From: Caldithrix sp.
GTDB taxonomy: Bacteria > Calditrichota > Calditrichia > Calditrichales > Calditrichaceae
Length of the DNA stretch: 37,872 nucleotides
NCBI GenBank assembly: GCA_020720405.1
Contig: DYOS01000020.1
Location: forward strand, 1-37,872
Direction of reading: 5' to 3'
Shown here: piece after piece, positions 1-7,597 of the stretch
Numbering within the stretch: the stretch's first letter is position 1
How the letters are laid out: each line of letters begins with the position of its first letter
Translations under genes and position numbers: made by a program
The notes under the pieces: model-generated
What the model saw: the letters and a program-made list of their open reading frames with translations, nothing else
What the model was told of the DNA's origin: nothing
Database searches by the model: none

Positions 1-34
1 AGTACAAACCTGAGGCAGTGGGAGAACAGTAAAA

Positions 35-295
35 ATGATAAAAAATGGCCGGGGTACCGGCCTCAACATAATGATTTTGCTCCTGGCTCTTTCCAATACA
101 TTTGGTGCCTGGCAGCTGCTCAGCGATCCGCGGCGATTTTCTGCCCTCTTTAGTCCATTCAGCAGCGGACAGATTCGACTTGTCGCCATCATACCACTAA
201 TCAGCCTGCTGGCTCTGGCCGGGATCAGTTTCGGTTTGCTTTATTATTTCTACCGCCGTTCCCCGGTTTTTAATAAAAAGGCTCAAGTCAACTAA
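35..295 (+). CDS. small two-helix membrane protein, function unknown
   Basis: This is an 86-residue protein that I do not recognise. Two hydrophobic stretches (about residues 9-25 and 47-72) predict two membrane helices separated by a short polar loop containing Asp-Pro-Arg-Arg. The tail after the second helix is basic, so both ends probably face the cytoplasm. A purine-rich GGGAGAAC lies about eight bases before the ATG and acts as a plausible ribosome binding site. It sits at the window edge, so any upstream operon partner is not visible. The next gene starts 140 bases later on the same strand. I assign no function. Confidence 0.5.
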   Translation: MIKNGRGTGLNIMILLLALSNTFGAWQLLSDPRRFSALFSPFSSGQIRLVAIIPLISLLALAGISFGLLYYFYRRSPVFNKKAQVN

Positions 296-435
296 AGTCT
301 GCTTTCGAACCGCCACCATTCCAGCCGGATTCCGGCCATCCGTAAAGGCTATATTTTATTTTAATTTCCTATCGGAAAGTATTAATTTTTGAGGCCGGCC
401 CACATCGCTGTATACCACTTTCACCGGGAGAAACT

Positions 436-993
436 ATGATGGGTAAATACAGATTGACCAGCAGCCTGATGTTCAGTTTTATTTTCCTGATTTTTGCCCT
501 GCTTTTATTGACCTGCAAACGACTGCAAAAAGAAGATTATCTGCTGCGTTTCAGTTCCGCCGATGAATCCGCTTTCGGCTATATTTCCACCAATGGCGAT
601 ACGGTAATTCCGGTCGGGATGTACACCTGGTGTTTTACCGACACGTTCCGAACGATGGCCATCGTGGCCAAAAGCCCGGCCCAAATTATTGCCATCGACC
701 GTGAACAGCGCGAGTTGTATGAGGTTTTCATTTATGATAACGGACCGGATTACGCTTCCGATGGTCTGTTCCGGATTTTAAAAAACGGGAAAATCGGTTA
801 TGCCGCAACGAACGGACGGGTGGTCATTGAACCGCAATTCAGCTGCGCTTTTCCTTTTGAAAACGGCCGGGCTAAAGTTTCGCTCAATTGCCGCGATTCG
901 CTGGCCAGTGAACATCGTGTCTGGTACAGTGAGCAATGGTTTTATATCGACCGCACGGGACAACCTCTTGCGCTAGAAAACAGTTCAGAGTGA
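436..993 (+). CDS. WG-repeat lipoprotein
   Basis: The 185-residue protein begins with a basic segment and a long hydrophobic stretch ending in LLLTC. Cys27 therefore looks like a lipobox cysteine, and the protein is probably a lipoprotein facing the periplasm. Residues 112-149 form a good WG repeat (gene signature GKIGYAATNGRVVIEPQF followed by FPFENGRAKV). Residues 45-60 and 166-176 look like degenerate or partial copies. WG-repeat proteins are common in FCB bacteria and mostly uncharacterised. The start is supported by GGGAG seven bases before the first of two consecutive ATGs (436 and 439). Its TGA overlaps the GTG start of the following methyltransferase. Confidence 0.7.
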   Translation: MMGKYRLTSSLMFSFIFLIFALLLLTCKRLQKEDYLLRFSSADESAFGYISTNGDTVIPVGMYTWCFTDTFRTMAIVAKSPAQIIAIDREQRELYEVFIYDNGPDYASDGLFRILKNGKIGYAATNGRVVIEPQFSCAFPFENGRAKVSLNCRDSLASEHRVWYSEQWFYIDRTGQPLALENSSE

Positions 994-1733
994 AGGACAA
1001 TTTCTCAGCTCAGGCCAAAGCCTACGCCCGATATCGTCCCGGTTACCCGGCTCAACTCTTCGAGTGGATTTATCAGGCCGTTCCGGCATTTGGAAAGGCC
1101 TGGGACTGCGCCACCGGCAACGGTCAGGTCGCCACAGTATTAGCCAAATCCTTTCAAACCGTACAGGCCACGGATATCAGCTTTTCGCAGATTTCCCAGG
1201 CCGGACGTCGGACGAATATATTCTATTCTGTGCAGCAGGCCGAACACACTGCATTTAAAGACAGCCAATTTGATTTGGTGACCGTGGCTCAGGCCATCCA
1301 CTGGTTTGATTTTGCCGCTTTCTACAATGAAGTCCGGCGGGTGACCAAACCCGGCGCAGTAGTAGCCGTGATGGGCTATGGTTTACCAACTCTGCCGCCC
1401 GGACTGGATGAAATTCTACAAAATTTTTATTATCACGTGGTCGGACCCTATTGGGACAAAGAGCGGCGCTATCTTGAGGAAAATTACCAATCTATCCCCT
1501 TCCCATTTGATGAGATAAAAAATAAAATATTACCATCTGCCCTGGAATGGGATTTAGATACCGTTTGCGGATTTTTGGAGAGCTGGTCGGCCACGGCACA
1601 TTATAGCCGCCGGAACGGATATTCACCGGTTGCCGGGATGCGTAGTAAATTCGCTGCCCTCTGGCCGGAGAGAAAGGCGATTACCGCCACCTTTCCGGTC
1701 ATTTTCCGTCTCGGACAAGTTGAAAAATTCTAA
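990..1733 (+). CDS. class I SAM-dependent methyltransferase, translationally coupled
   Basis: This is a cytosolic 247-residue methyltransferase of the Methyltransf_11 type. The SAM-binding motif I is WDCATGNGQ (about residues 38-46), followed by an acidic strand end (ATDIS). Near residue 100 the AQAIHWFDF segment matches the post-motif region of trans-aconitate methyltransferase-like and Crg1-like enzymes. The chosen start is GTG at 990, which overlaps the upstream TGA as GTGA. The protein then begins KDNFSAQAKAYARYRPGYP, the usual N-terminus of this family. An in-frame ATG at 936 would extend the protein into the WG-repeat gene with residues that look like a frame shadow. The substrate is unknown. 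Confidence 0.8.
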   Translation: MKDNFSAQAKAYARYRPGYPAQLFEWIYQAVPAFGKAWDCATGNGQVATVLAKSFQTVQATDISFSQISQAGRRTNIFYSVQQAEHTAFKDSQFDLVTVAQAIHWFDFAAFYNEVRRVTKPGAVVAVMGYGLPTLPPGLDEILQNFYYHVVGPYWDKERRYLEENYQSIPFPFDEIKNKILPSALEWDLDTVCGFLESWSATAHYSRRNGYSPVAGMRSKFAALWPERKAITATFPVIFRLGQVEKF

Positions 1734-1792
1734 TAAGAAACTGTTATTGTTTTTACCTTAAAAATGGCAAAATTTAGCAGAAAAAGGTTTTT

Positions 1793-2164
1793 ATGCGTGC
1801 CTTTACAACCATCGGTTTACTGATTTTATCAAACGCCTTTATGACCCTGGCCTGGTACGGCCATCTCAAATTCAACGAAATGGAATGGTTTAGTAAACTA
1901 AGTCTGATCAGCATTATTCTGATCAGTTGGGGGATTGCCTTGTTTGAGTATTTTTTCCAGGTGCCGGCCAACCGGATCGGCTTCCGCGAACAGGGCGGAC
2001 CGTTTTCACTGGTCGAGTTAAAAGTAATACAGGAAGTGATTACGCTGCTTGTTTTTTCCGGGTTTACCTTGCTGGCCTTTAAGAATGAAACACTGCGCTG
2101 GAATCACCTGATCGGCTTTGTATTTCTGATCCTGGCTGTCTATTTCATCTTCAAAAAGGGGTAA
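1793..2164 (+). CDS. DMT superfamily membrane protein, DUF486 family
   Basis: The 123-residue protein has four predicted membrane helices (about residues 5-22, 35-53, 77-95 and 103-120). The FEYFFQVPANRIGF segment after helix 2 and the LKVIQEVITL segment before helix 3 are characteristic of DUF486, a small relative of drug/metabolite transporters. Proteins of this size may work as oligomers, as EmrE-type transporters do, but no substrate is known for this family. An A-rich AAAAAGG lies a few bases upstream of the ATG. The gene is monocistronic or the last of the plus-strand group, and is followed by a 336-base gap rich in inverted repeats. Confidence 0.8.
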   Translation: MRAFTTIGLLILSNAFMTLAWYGHLKFNEMEWFSKLSLISIILISWGIALFEYFFQVPANRIGFREQGGPFSLVELKVIQEVITLLVFSGFTLLAFKNETLRWNHLIGFVFLILAVYFIFKKG

Positions 2165-2258
2165 AAAATCCTGTTATCCAGCATTATTTCCAGATAAGAT
2201 TTCTCCCTTCGCCCGAAAACTTGTCAGAACCATGCGGGATGAACATCCGATTCACACG

Positions 2259-2411
2259 AGCACAACACTCCTGCAGGAGTGTTGTGCTGAATACTAAGAT
2301 GTCATTCCAAACTTGTTTCGGAATCTAAGATATGCCAAACATGACCCTGAAAGAGATGCTGAATGAGATGCCGATCCCGCTGGGGCGGGATCAGGGTGAC
2401 AGTATTCAGCA
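2259..2411. repeat. palindromic intergenic element with 11-bp terminal inverted repeats
   Basis: This lies in the gene-free gap 2165-2500. Positions 2259-2288 form a perfect 30-base palindrome centred on CTGCAG. Overlapping it, TGCTGAATACT at 2285-2295 is repeated in inverted orientation (AGTATTCAGCA) at 2401-2411, bounding a segment of about 127 bases. Inside is a second hairpin, GATCCCGC (2373-2380) pairing with GCGGGATC (2385-2392), flanked by further pairing of ACCCTGA with TCAGGGT. The words GTCATTCC and GCGGGATCAGGGTGA also occur in the gap near 10.26 kb. It looks like a non-coding mobile or REP-like element, and it may also terminate transcription between the convergent genes at 2164 and 2501. 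Confidence 0.7.
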
Positions 2412-2500
2412 TGACATGGTTCATCATAACATTTTTTTTGCCATGCAGGGTTGATGAGAAATCTATGAACCTGCAAGAGCGTGGCCGGCAGGATGACTGG

Positions 2501-4903
2501 TTAAAACCCTGCGCTCAGGGCTACAATAAAATTCCGTCCGGCACCGGCCAACCCCGACGAATACGGCCGGTAGCGCTGGTCGGTAATATTTTCCACCCCG
2601 GCGTTGACCCGGTAATACTGCCCAAAACGATATTGCATCTTCAGGTTTAGCGTGTACCACGAGGGCGACCAGGGATGGCCGTTCTCATCAACAGCATACA
2701 GATAATCTTTATCCCGTTCTTCCGGGGCCAGGTCTTTAAACCGGATTGCTCCGTTGTAAACAGCGTAGCCGTCAACCTGCCAGTTTTTATAATTCCATTT
2801 CAGGTGACTGTCACCAAACCACGGCCCGGCATGGCGCAACGGTGCTGTACTGCCATCGTCAATTTCTTCTTCGCCTTTCTGGTAATTGAATCGGGTCAGA
2901 ACTGAAACCGCTGTGCTGATCTTCCATTCGGCTCCGGCTTCAAAGCCGTAAACCCAGGCTTTGGCCGCATTTTGTATGGCCTGCACCTGGCTTAGCTCAC
3001 CATCATAGATGATACTATCCTGACCGTTCAGCGTAAAATCCCGGCGTACCATGGCCTGATCGAGAAACGTGTAATAAACCGCTCCGTCGATTTTCAACCG
3101 CTCACTAAAAGTTTTGCTGACACCCAGTTCACCATTCCAGGCATATTCCGGCTTCAGGTCGGGATTGGGCACAACCACCGAGCCCGGACCGGAATCGAAA
3201 ACCTTACCAAGATCATCGATATTTGGCGCCCGGAATCCGCTGGAAAGATTCAGTCTGAGAACAAGATCATCCACAGACTGCCAGTTTAAGCCCAGGCTGC
3301 CGATAAGTGCGGCCGGTGTCAGATGAACATTAGAGAATGGAAAATCATAAAAGGTGTTATCAAAACCGGCCTCCAGCACAACCTGGTTGTAGCGCAAACC
3401 CGTCTGAAAGCCCAGTTGATTGGTTAGATGCTGCTGGTAACTGGCGTACAATGCATAGGAATCCCAGGTCGAACCATCCGGATAGCGGGAGGGCCCGTCC
3501 GCTGAAACACCAGTGGAAATATCCTCGTCCCGTCCGCCCGAAGTCACTTTATTCCAGAGCGCTTCAACTCCGTAGTAAACCGACTGTTTTCCCGGGAAAG
3601 ATTTTTTAAAATCCATGTTCAGCGAAAACACATCTACTTTTTCGGTTCGGTGACGCAGCTCGGTTTTACCAAAATCACGGTCATGACGGCTCTCCTCAAA
3701 AAACTGGTACGCCGCGCTGGCGCTGAATTCATCGTACCAGCGGGTCGATGCGAAATGCCTCAGACGCAGCACATTCATGGACCAGATTTGTGGTCCGTAG
3801 TACCATTCTGCAGAGCGCAGATTCTCAGCGCGGTAACGGAGCAGACGATCGTAACGGGAATAAGCGCTGGTCGCTGAATAATGCAGGCCCAGGTCCACCA
3901 GCCAGCCGGCAGCGGGCCGAAAGGCAATTTTCTGCATCAGGTTCAGTTGCTGATAACTGGTTGGTTTTTGCACCTTTGTGTTTTTATTTACCAGCGTGCT
4001 GTCCTTTCCGTTTATGGTTTTCACATAATGACGACGCAGGTAATCAGCGGGACCGTGACTGCCTATGGTCAGGTCGCCGTAATCGGTATAGGTAGCACTG
4101 CTCAGAAATGCCCAGCTCTGCAGACCGAGCGAGAAATCAACATGTCCGGTTATCTCACTATTGGCCGATGCGCTGCGCAGTGTAGCCTGGCTGTGCAGCA
4201 GTTTTTCCCCGGCTGCGCCGAAGCCCGGTTCAAGGGTGTGAAAAGCCATGACCGCGCTGATGGCATCGCTGCCGTAAAGCACCGAGCCGGGACCAAAAAC
4301 GATTTCGGTGCGCCCGATGGCAAAGGGATCCAGTGAAATTATATTTTGCAAATTGCCGCTGCGGAAGATGGCCGTATTCATCCGTACACCATCCACAGCA
4401 ATCAGCACCCGGTTGGCGGCAAAGCCGCGGATCATCGGGCTGCCGCCGCCCATCTGGCTTTTCTGAATAAGCACTTGTCCAGAAATTCCAAGCAGATCGG
4501 CCGCCGTCTGCGGATTTTGGAAGGCAACTTCCATTCGTGGAATGGAGGCAACCTGTACCGGTAGCAGATTTTTTTCCTGTTGCCAGCGTGTTGCCGATAC
4601 GGTGATTTCGGAGGTGTTAAAAGGCGCCGCTTCGAGCAGTACGATATAATTTAGATCCTTTAAACGGACAGGAGTCAAATGCTTACTTTTATACCCGATA
4701 TAATCGATATTCAGTGTCTGACTTTCGGCCAGCGCAGATATATCAATTCGTCCTTCACCGTTGGTCACCCCGGAAAAGGTCTTATCCATGGTATAAACAA
4801 GAACCGCTTCAAGTGGCTGTCCGCTTTCTTTGTCTTTAACCGTTAATATCTGGGCCTGCACAACAATGCTCAGGCTAAACAGAATTATGGAAAATTTTCG
4901 CAT
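2501..4903 (-). CDS. TonB-dependent outer membrane receptor with CarboxypepD_reg-like domain
   Basis: The 800-residue protein starts with a signal peptide (about residues 1-18). A carboxypeptidase-D-like beta-sandwich follows (about 20-90; TNGEGRIDI and YIGYKSK). Next is the plug domain (about 97-225; MIRGFAANRVLIAVDGVRMN and VFGPGSVLYGSDAI), then a beta-barrel that ends in phenylalanine, as outer membrane barrels do. The plug resembles haem and siderophore receptor classes, but ligand choice cannot be read from sequence. GGAG lies upstream of the ATG. The gene at 5037-5570 is co-oriented 133 bases upstream and may be co-transcribed. The receptor would depend on TonB-ExbB-ExbD, which is not encoded here. 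Confidence 0.93.
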   Translation of the reverse strand: MRKFSIILFSLSIVVQAQILTVKDKESGQPLEAVLVYTMDKTFSGVTNGEGRIDISALAESQTLNIDYIGYKSKHLTPVRLKDLNYIVLLEAAPFNTSEITVSATRWQQEKNLLPVQVASIPRMEVAFQNPQTAADLLGISGQVLIQKSQMGGGSPMIRGFAANRVLIAVDGVRMNTAIFRSGNLQNIISLDPFAIGRTEIVFGPGSVLYGSDAISAVMAFHTLEPGFGAAGEKLLHSQATLRSASANSEITGHVDFSLGLQSWAFLSSATYTDYGDLTIGSHGPADYLRRHYVKTINGKDSTLVNKNTKVQKPTSYQQLNLMQKIAFRPAAGWLVDLGLHYSATSAYSRYDRLLRYRAENLRSAEWYYGPQIWSMNVLRLRHFASTRWYDEFSASAAYQFFEESRHDRDFGKTELRHRTEKVDVFSLNMDFKKSFPGKQSVYYGVEALWNKVTSGGRDEDISTGVSADGPSRYPDGSTWDSYALYASYQQHLTNQLGFQTGLRYNQVVLEAGFDNTFYDFPFSNVHLTPAALIGSLGLNWQSVDDLVLRLNLSSGFRAPNIDDLGKVFDSGPGSVVVPNPDLKPEYAWNGELGVSKTFSERLKIDGAVYYTFLDQAMVRRDFTLNGQDSIIYDGELSQVQAIQNAAKAWVYGFEAGAEWKISTAVSVLTRFNYQKGEEEIDDGSTAPLRHAGPWFGDSHLKWNYKNWQVDGYAVYNGAIRFKDLAPEERDKDYLYAVDENGHPWSPSWYTLNLKMQYRFGQYYRVNAGVENITDQRYRPYSSGLAGAGRNFIVALSAGF

Positions 4904-5036
4904 TTTTCTCCAATTAATAAATACAGGATGGCGGGCCGAAATTCACCTGCCCGGAAATAAGGTCATCGGCAAAAAGAATAAAATTATTTCCGCCTGCGGA
5001 TATTGGGTTCTGGAATGGACAGTTAACTTAGAAAAA

Positions 5037-5570
5037 TTATACGATTTCAGGCGGCGGTGTTTGCGGCGCTGAATTCCATAAATCCGACAGATATAAATTT
5101 TGGCTGATAAAAAAGATTCCGGCCGATGATGTTTCATTCCGGACCGATGGCTGCGGATAACCCTGCAATTTTAACCAGCGCAGGAGCAGCAGATTTCCTG
5201 ACTTTTGCCCGGGATGGTTCTCCAGCTCATTCCGAACCGTACATTCCAGACGCGCCATATGCAGAGTTTCCCGGCTGTCTTCAAAACAATAAAAATAGAG
5301 ACTGTCACCATGCGCCTCACTGCGGACGATATCGTACATTAGTCCGCGGTAGCGGAATTCGTTTTTATCATGCCAGCGGATACCAGCTGAATTCTGCCCT
5401 CTTTGATCTGGTGTAAATTTGAACAGGATCAGCATAGAGTCGGGCAACTGATCAATCAGTTTCTCTTTGACCTCATGACGGATGTGCAGTTGTTGAACTT
5501 TCAGAAAAGTCACATTCACCATGGGCAGAAGAAAGATAAAAATCATAAGAACCGCAGTTGTTTTGCGCAT
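5037..5570 (-). CDS. exported or membrane-anchored hypothetical protein upstream of the TonB receptor
   Basis: The 177-residue protein has an N-terminal hydrophobic segment (about residues 4-24) after a basic start, which acts as a signal peptide or anchor. The rest is soluble and mixed. A central section reads WHDKNEFRYRGLMYDIV, followed by DSLYFYCFEDSRETL. From memory, similar small proteins with a W-x-x-x-E-F-x-Y-x-G-x-M-Y-D core are found beside TonB receptors in Bacteroidota, but I know of no function. The C-terminus is proline-rich (SAPQTPPPEIV). It precedes the receptor on the same strand, suggesting a shared transcript and a periplasmic role linked to uptake. Confidence 0.6.
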   Translation of the reverse strand: MRKTTAVLMIFIFLLPMVNVTFLKVQQLHIRHEVKEKLIDQLPDSMLILFKFTPDQRGQNSAGIRWHDKNEFRYRGLMYDIVRSEAHGDSLYFYCFEDSRETLHMARLECTVRNELENHPGQKSGNLLLLRWLKLQGYPQPSVRNETSSAGIFFISQNLYLSDLWNSAPQTPPPEIV

Positions 5571-5758
5571 GGCTAAAAATACTGTGCGTTATTTATCCGG
5601 TGCAAACCAGTCTGTCAATTCCTGCAATTCAGAATTACATAAACCCTAATCAAATTTATGAAATTGAAATGTTTTACTAATACTCAACACCGATATTTAT
5701 CGCCTCGGTTCATTGAGGAAGCTGACTGGTTTATCAACCATCAAAAAGGAGAATATCC

Positions 5759-5962
5759 ATGCAGATTAACCGTATTAATGTCAAGTATGGCAGACAGGTG
5801 TACAGCGGATATTATTGGGTGGAAGAGAAAGAAAACGGTCTTAAGGATTTGTTTGTTTTTTATGAAGGTATCCGCCAAAACCGACCCTTGCTGAATGTGG
5901 CCGAACATGAGCATCAGGCCCGGGCCGAGCATTTTTTCAGGGAACTGCTTCAGGCGCTCTGA
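5759..5962 (+). CDS. 67-residue hypothetical protein
   Basis: This is a short soluble protein of 67 residues, rich in aromatic and charged residues (GYYWVEEKENGLKDLFVFYEG), with a helical C-terminus (EHEHQARAEHFFRELLQAL). The start is supported by a strong AAAAAGGAG nine bases before the ATG, which the overlapping frame that opens at 5658 lacks. I do not recognise a family. It stands alone between the divergent exported protein and the MFS transporter. The gap on either side holds no obvious signal. Confidence 0.5.
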   Translation: MQINRINVKYGRQVYSGYYWVEEKENGLKDLFVFYEGIRQNRPLLNVAEHEHQARAEHFFRELLQAL

Positions 5963-6072
5963 TCCCGGATTTTTTTAGCGTCGACTTTTCCGGGGCAGGT
6001 TTTATTTTCCAGACCGCTATTATTTTCTAAATTCAGCAGCGCAATAGAACAAAGAAAATAACATCGGTACAG

Positions 6073-7518
6073 ATGACAAAACACGACCCTTCCCCTGTTG
6101 AAGCCATAAAGCGCAATCTGCGCCTGTCATTGCTTGACGGTGCCTTTGCCCAGGTTTACGCCAATTTTACCGGAACCATCTTTCTACCCGCTTTTGCCCT
6201 GATTCTGGGTGCGGGCAGTTCCGAAATCGGTCTGCTGGCCGCTATTCCGTTTCTGGCTACCGTGGCCCAGCTTTTCGGTTCGATGATTGTGGAGCGTTCG
6301 GCCAGCCGGCGCGGTCCGGCCCTAAATTATGCCTTCCTTTCCCGCCTGTTCTGGTTGCCGGTTCTGCTGCTCATCTTTTATTACGGCACTACCAATCCCG
6401 GACGGATTCTCTTATGGTTTATCCCGTTATTTTTTCTGATTCATGTACTGGGCAGTATTTCCGGTGTTTCCTGGCTATCGTGGATGGCGTCACTGGTGCC
6501 TATGGAAATCCGCGGCCGATTCTTTGGTCTGCGTAACAGCATTATTGGCATGGTTACCGTTTCCTTCACCATTCTGGGCGGTCTTTTTCTGGATTGGTTC
6601 AAACATCGTTTTCAACAGGAACAGCAGGTTTATGCTTTTGGCATATTGTTCGGCATTGGATTCTCAGCAGCCATGCTCAGCACACTGGTTCTGAAGCGTA
6701 AAACCGAAGTCAGCCGGCATCTGCCGAGCCACGGTTCTTTACCGGGGCTGATCAACCAGGTCTGGAATCAGCCTAATTTCCGCCGCCTGTTGAATTTCGG
6801 TCTGCTCTGGTCCTTTGCCGTCAACTTTTCATCGCCCTTTTTTGTGGTCTACCTGCTGCGTGAACTGCACTTCACTTACACGGTGGTCAGCCTGATTACG
6901 ATTGCCGGGGCCATAGCCGATTTGACCGGCATGGGATTTTGGGGGCATCTCAGCGATCAGCACGGCAACCGCCCGATTATGCTGCTTTGTGTTGCCGTCG
7001 GCAGTCTGATGCCCCTGACCTGGCTGTTTACCAGTGCCAGCGATTTCTCAAAATTCCTGCTCATACCCGGTCTGCTGATGATGGGCAGTTTTGTTTTTGC
7101 CGGGTATAATCTTAGCTCTGTAAATATGATTTTTGGTTCGGCGCCAAGGGAAAACAATTCTGCTTATTTTGCCTTATGGAACAGCGTCAACGGAGTGTTT
7201 ACTGCGCTTGGCGCCATTGCCGGCGGATTGTTTTATGATCACGGGCAGGCGCTTTCCGGATTGGCGGACGGGCTGCCGGGCTGGAGTTTTAAATATCTGT
7301 TTTTCTTTTCTTTCCTGATGCGTATCAGCACCCTGGTTCTATTGCGGCGGGTGCGGGAAGTCAGTACACCGACCCTGAAACTGGTCCGGATTCTGCGCAG
7401 CGTCCGGGCCTGGACGACAACAATGGGCTTTCATCCGCTGGTCCAGTTTTTCCTGCCGGCCGGTCCGGAAAACCAGCCAAGTTCCTACTGGCCTCTGTGG
7501 AAAAATAGGAGAAATTGA
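6073..7518 (+). CDS. MFS transporter, 12-helix
   Basis: The 481-residue integral membrane protein has about twelve hydrophobic helices. It carries the major facilitator signature between helices 2 and 3 (SMIVERSASRRGPALNY, degenerate) and a better copy between helices 8 and 9 (GFWGHLSDQHGNRPIM). The SWLSWMASLVPMEIRGRFFGLRN stretch, a conserved loop of a widespread but uncharacterised MFS subgroup, lies near residues 135-157. The substrate is unknown. Length is slightly above the usual 400-450 because of a C-terminal tail of about 60 residues rich in arginine and proline. The start lacks a strong ribosome binding site. A perfect 13-bp hairpin follows the stop. Confidence 0.88.
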   Translation: MTKHDPSPVEAIKRNLRLSLLDGAFAQVYANFTGTIFLPAFALILGAGSSEIGLLAAIPFLATVAQLFGSMIVERSASRRGPALNYAFLSRLFWLPVLLLIFYYGTTNPGRILLWFIPLFFLIHVLGSISGVSWLSWMASLVPMEIRGRFFGLRNSIIGMVTVSFTILGGLFLDWFKHRFQQEQQVYAFGILFGIGFSAAMLSTLVLKRKTEVSRHLPSHGSLPGLINQVWNQPNFRRLLNFGLLWSFAVNFSSPFFVVYLLRELHFTYTVVSLITIAGAIADLTGMGFWGHLSDQHGNRPIMLLCVAVGSLMPLTWLFTSASDFSKFLLIPGLLMMGSFVFAGYNLSSVNMIFGSAPRENNSAYFALWNSVNGVFTALGAIAGGLFYDHGQALSGLADGLPGWSFKYLFFFSFLMRISTLVLLRRVREVSTPTLKLVRILRSVRAWTTTMGFHPLVQFFLPAGPENQPSSYWPLWKNRRN

Positions 7519-7547
7519 TGGTTATTTATTAGAGGATATTTATTAGT

Positions 7548-7582
7548 AACGGTTCCACCCGTTTTAGCCGGGTGGAACCGTT
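7548..7582. terminator. hairpin between convergent genes
   Basis: A perfect 13-bp stem (AACGGTTCCACCC pairing with GGGTGGAACCGTT) with a 9-base loop lies between the stops of the MFS gene and the minus-strand secreted-protein gene. Neither side has a clean T-run, although the minus-strand exit is AT-rich. It probably serves both genes as a terminator. Confidence 0.7.
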
Positions 7583-7597
7583 GCGGGACCTGCTCCC

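Noticed and set aside
2294-2476. Minus-strand open frame of 60 codons in the repeat-rich gap
   Set aside because: It is translated from the palindromic element, has no ribosome binding site, and lies in non-coding repeat sequence.
3881-4336. Plus-strand open frame of 151 codons inside the TonB receptor gene
   Set aside because: It is antisense to a clear, full-length receptor, has no recognisable domain and no ribosome binding site.
5658-5894. Alternative 78-codon frame overlapping the small gene at 5759
   Set aside because: It has no ribosome binding site, while the 5759 start has a strong one in a different frame.
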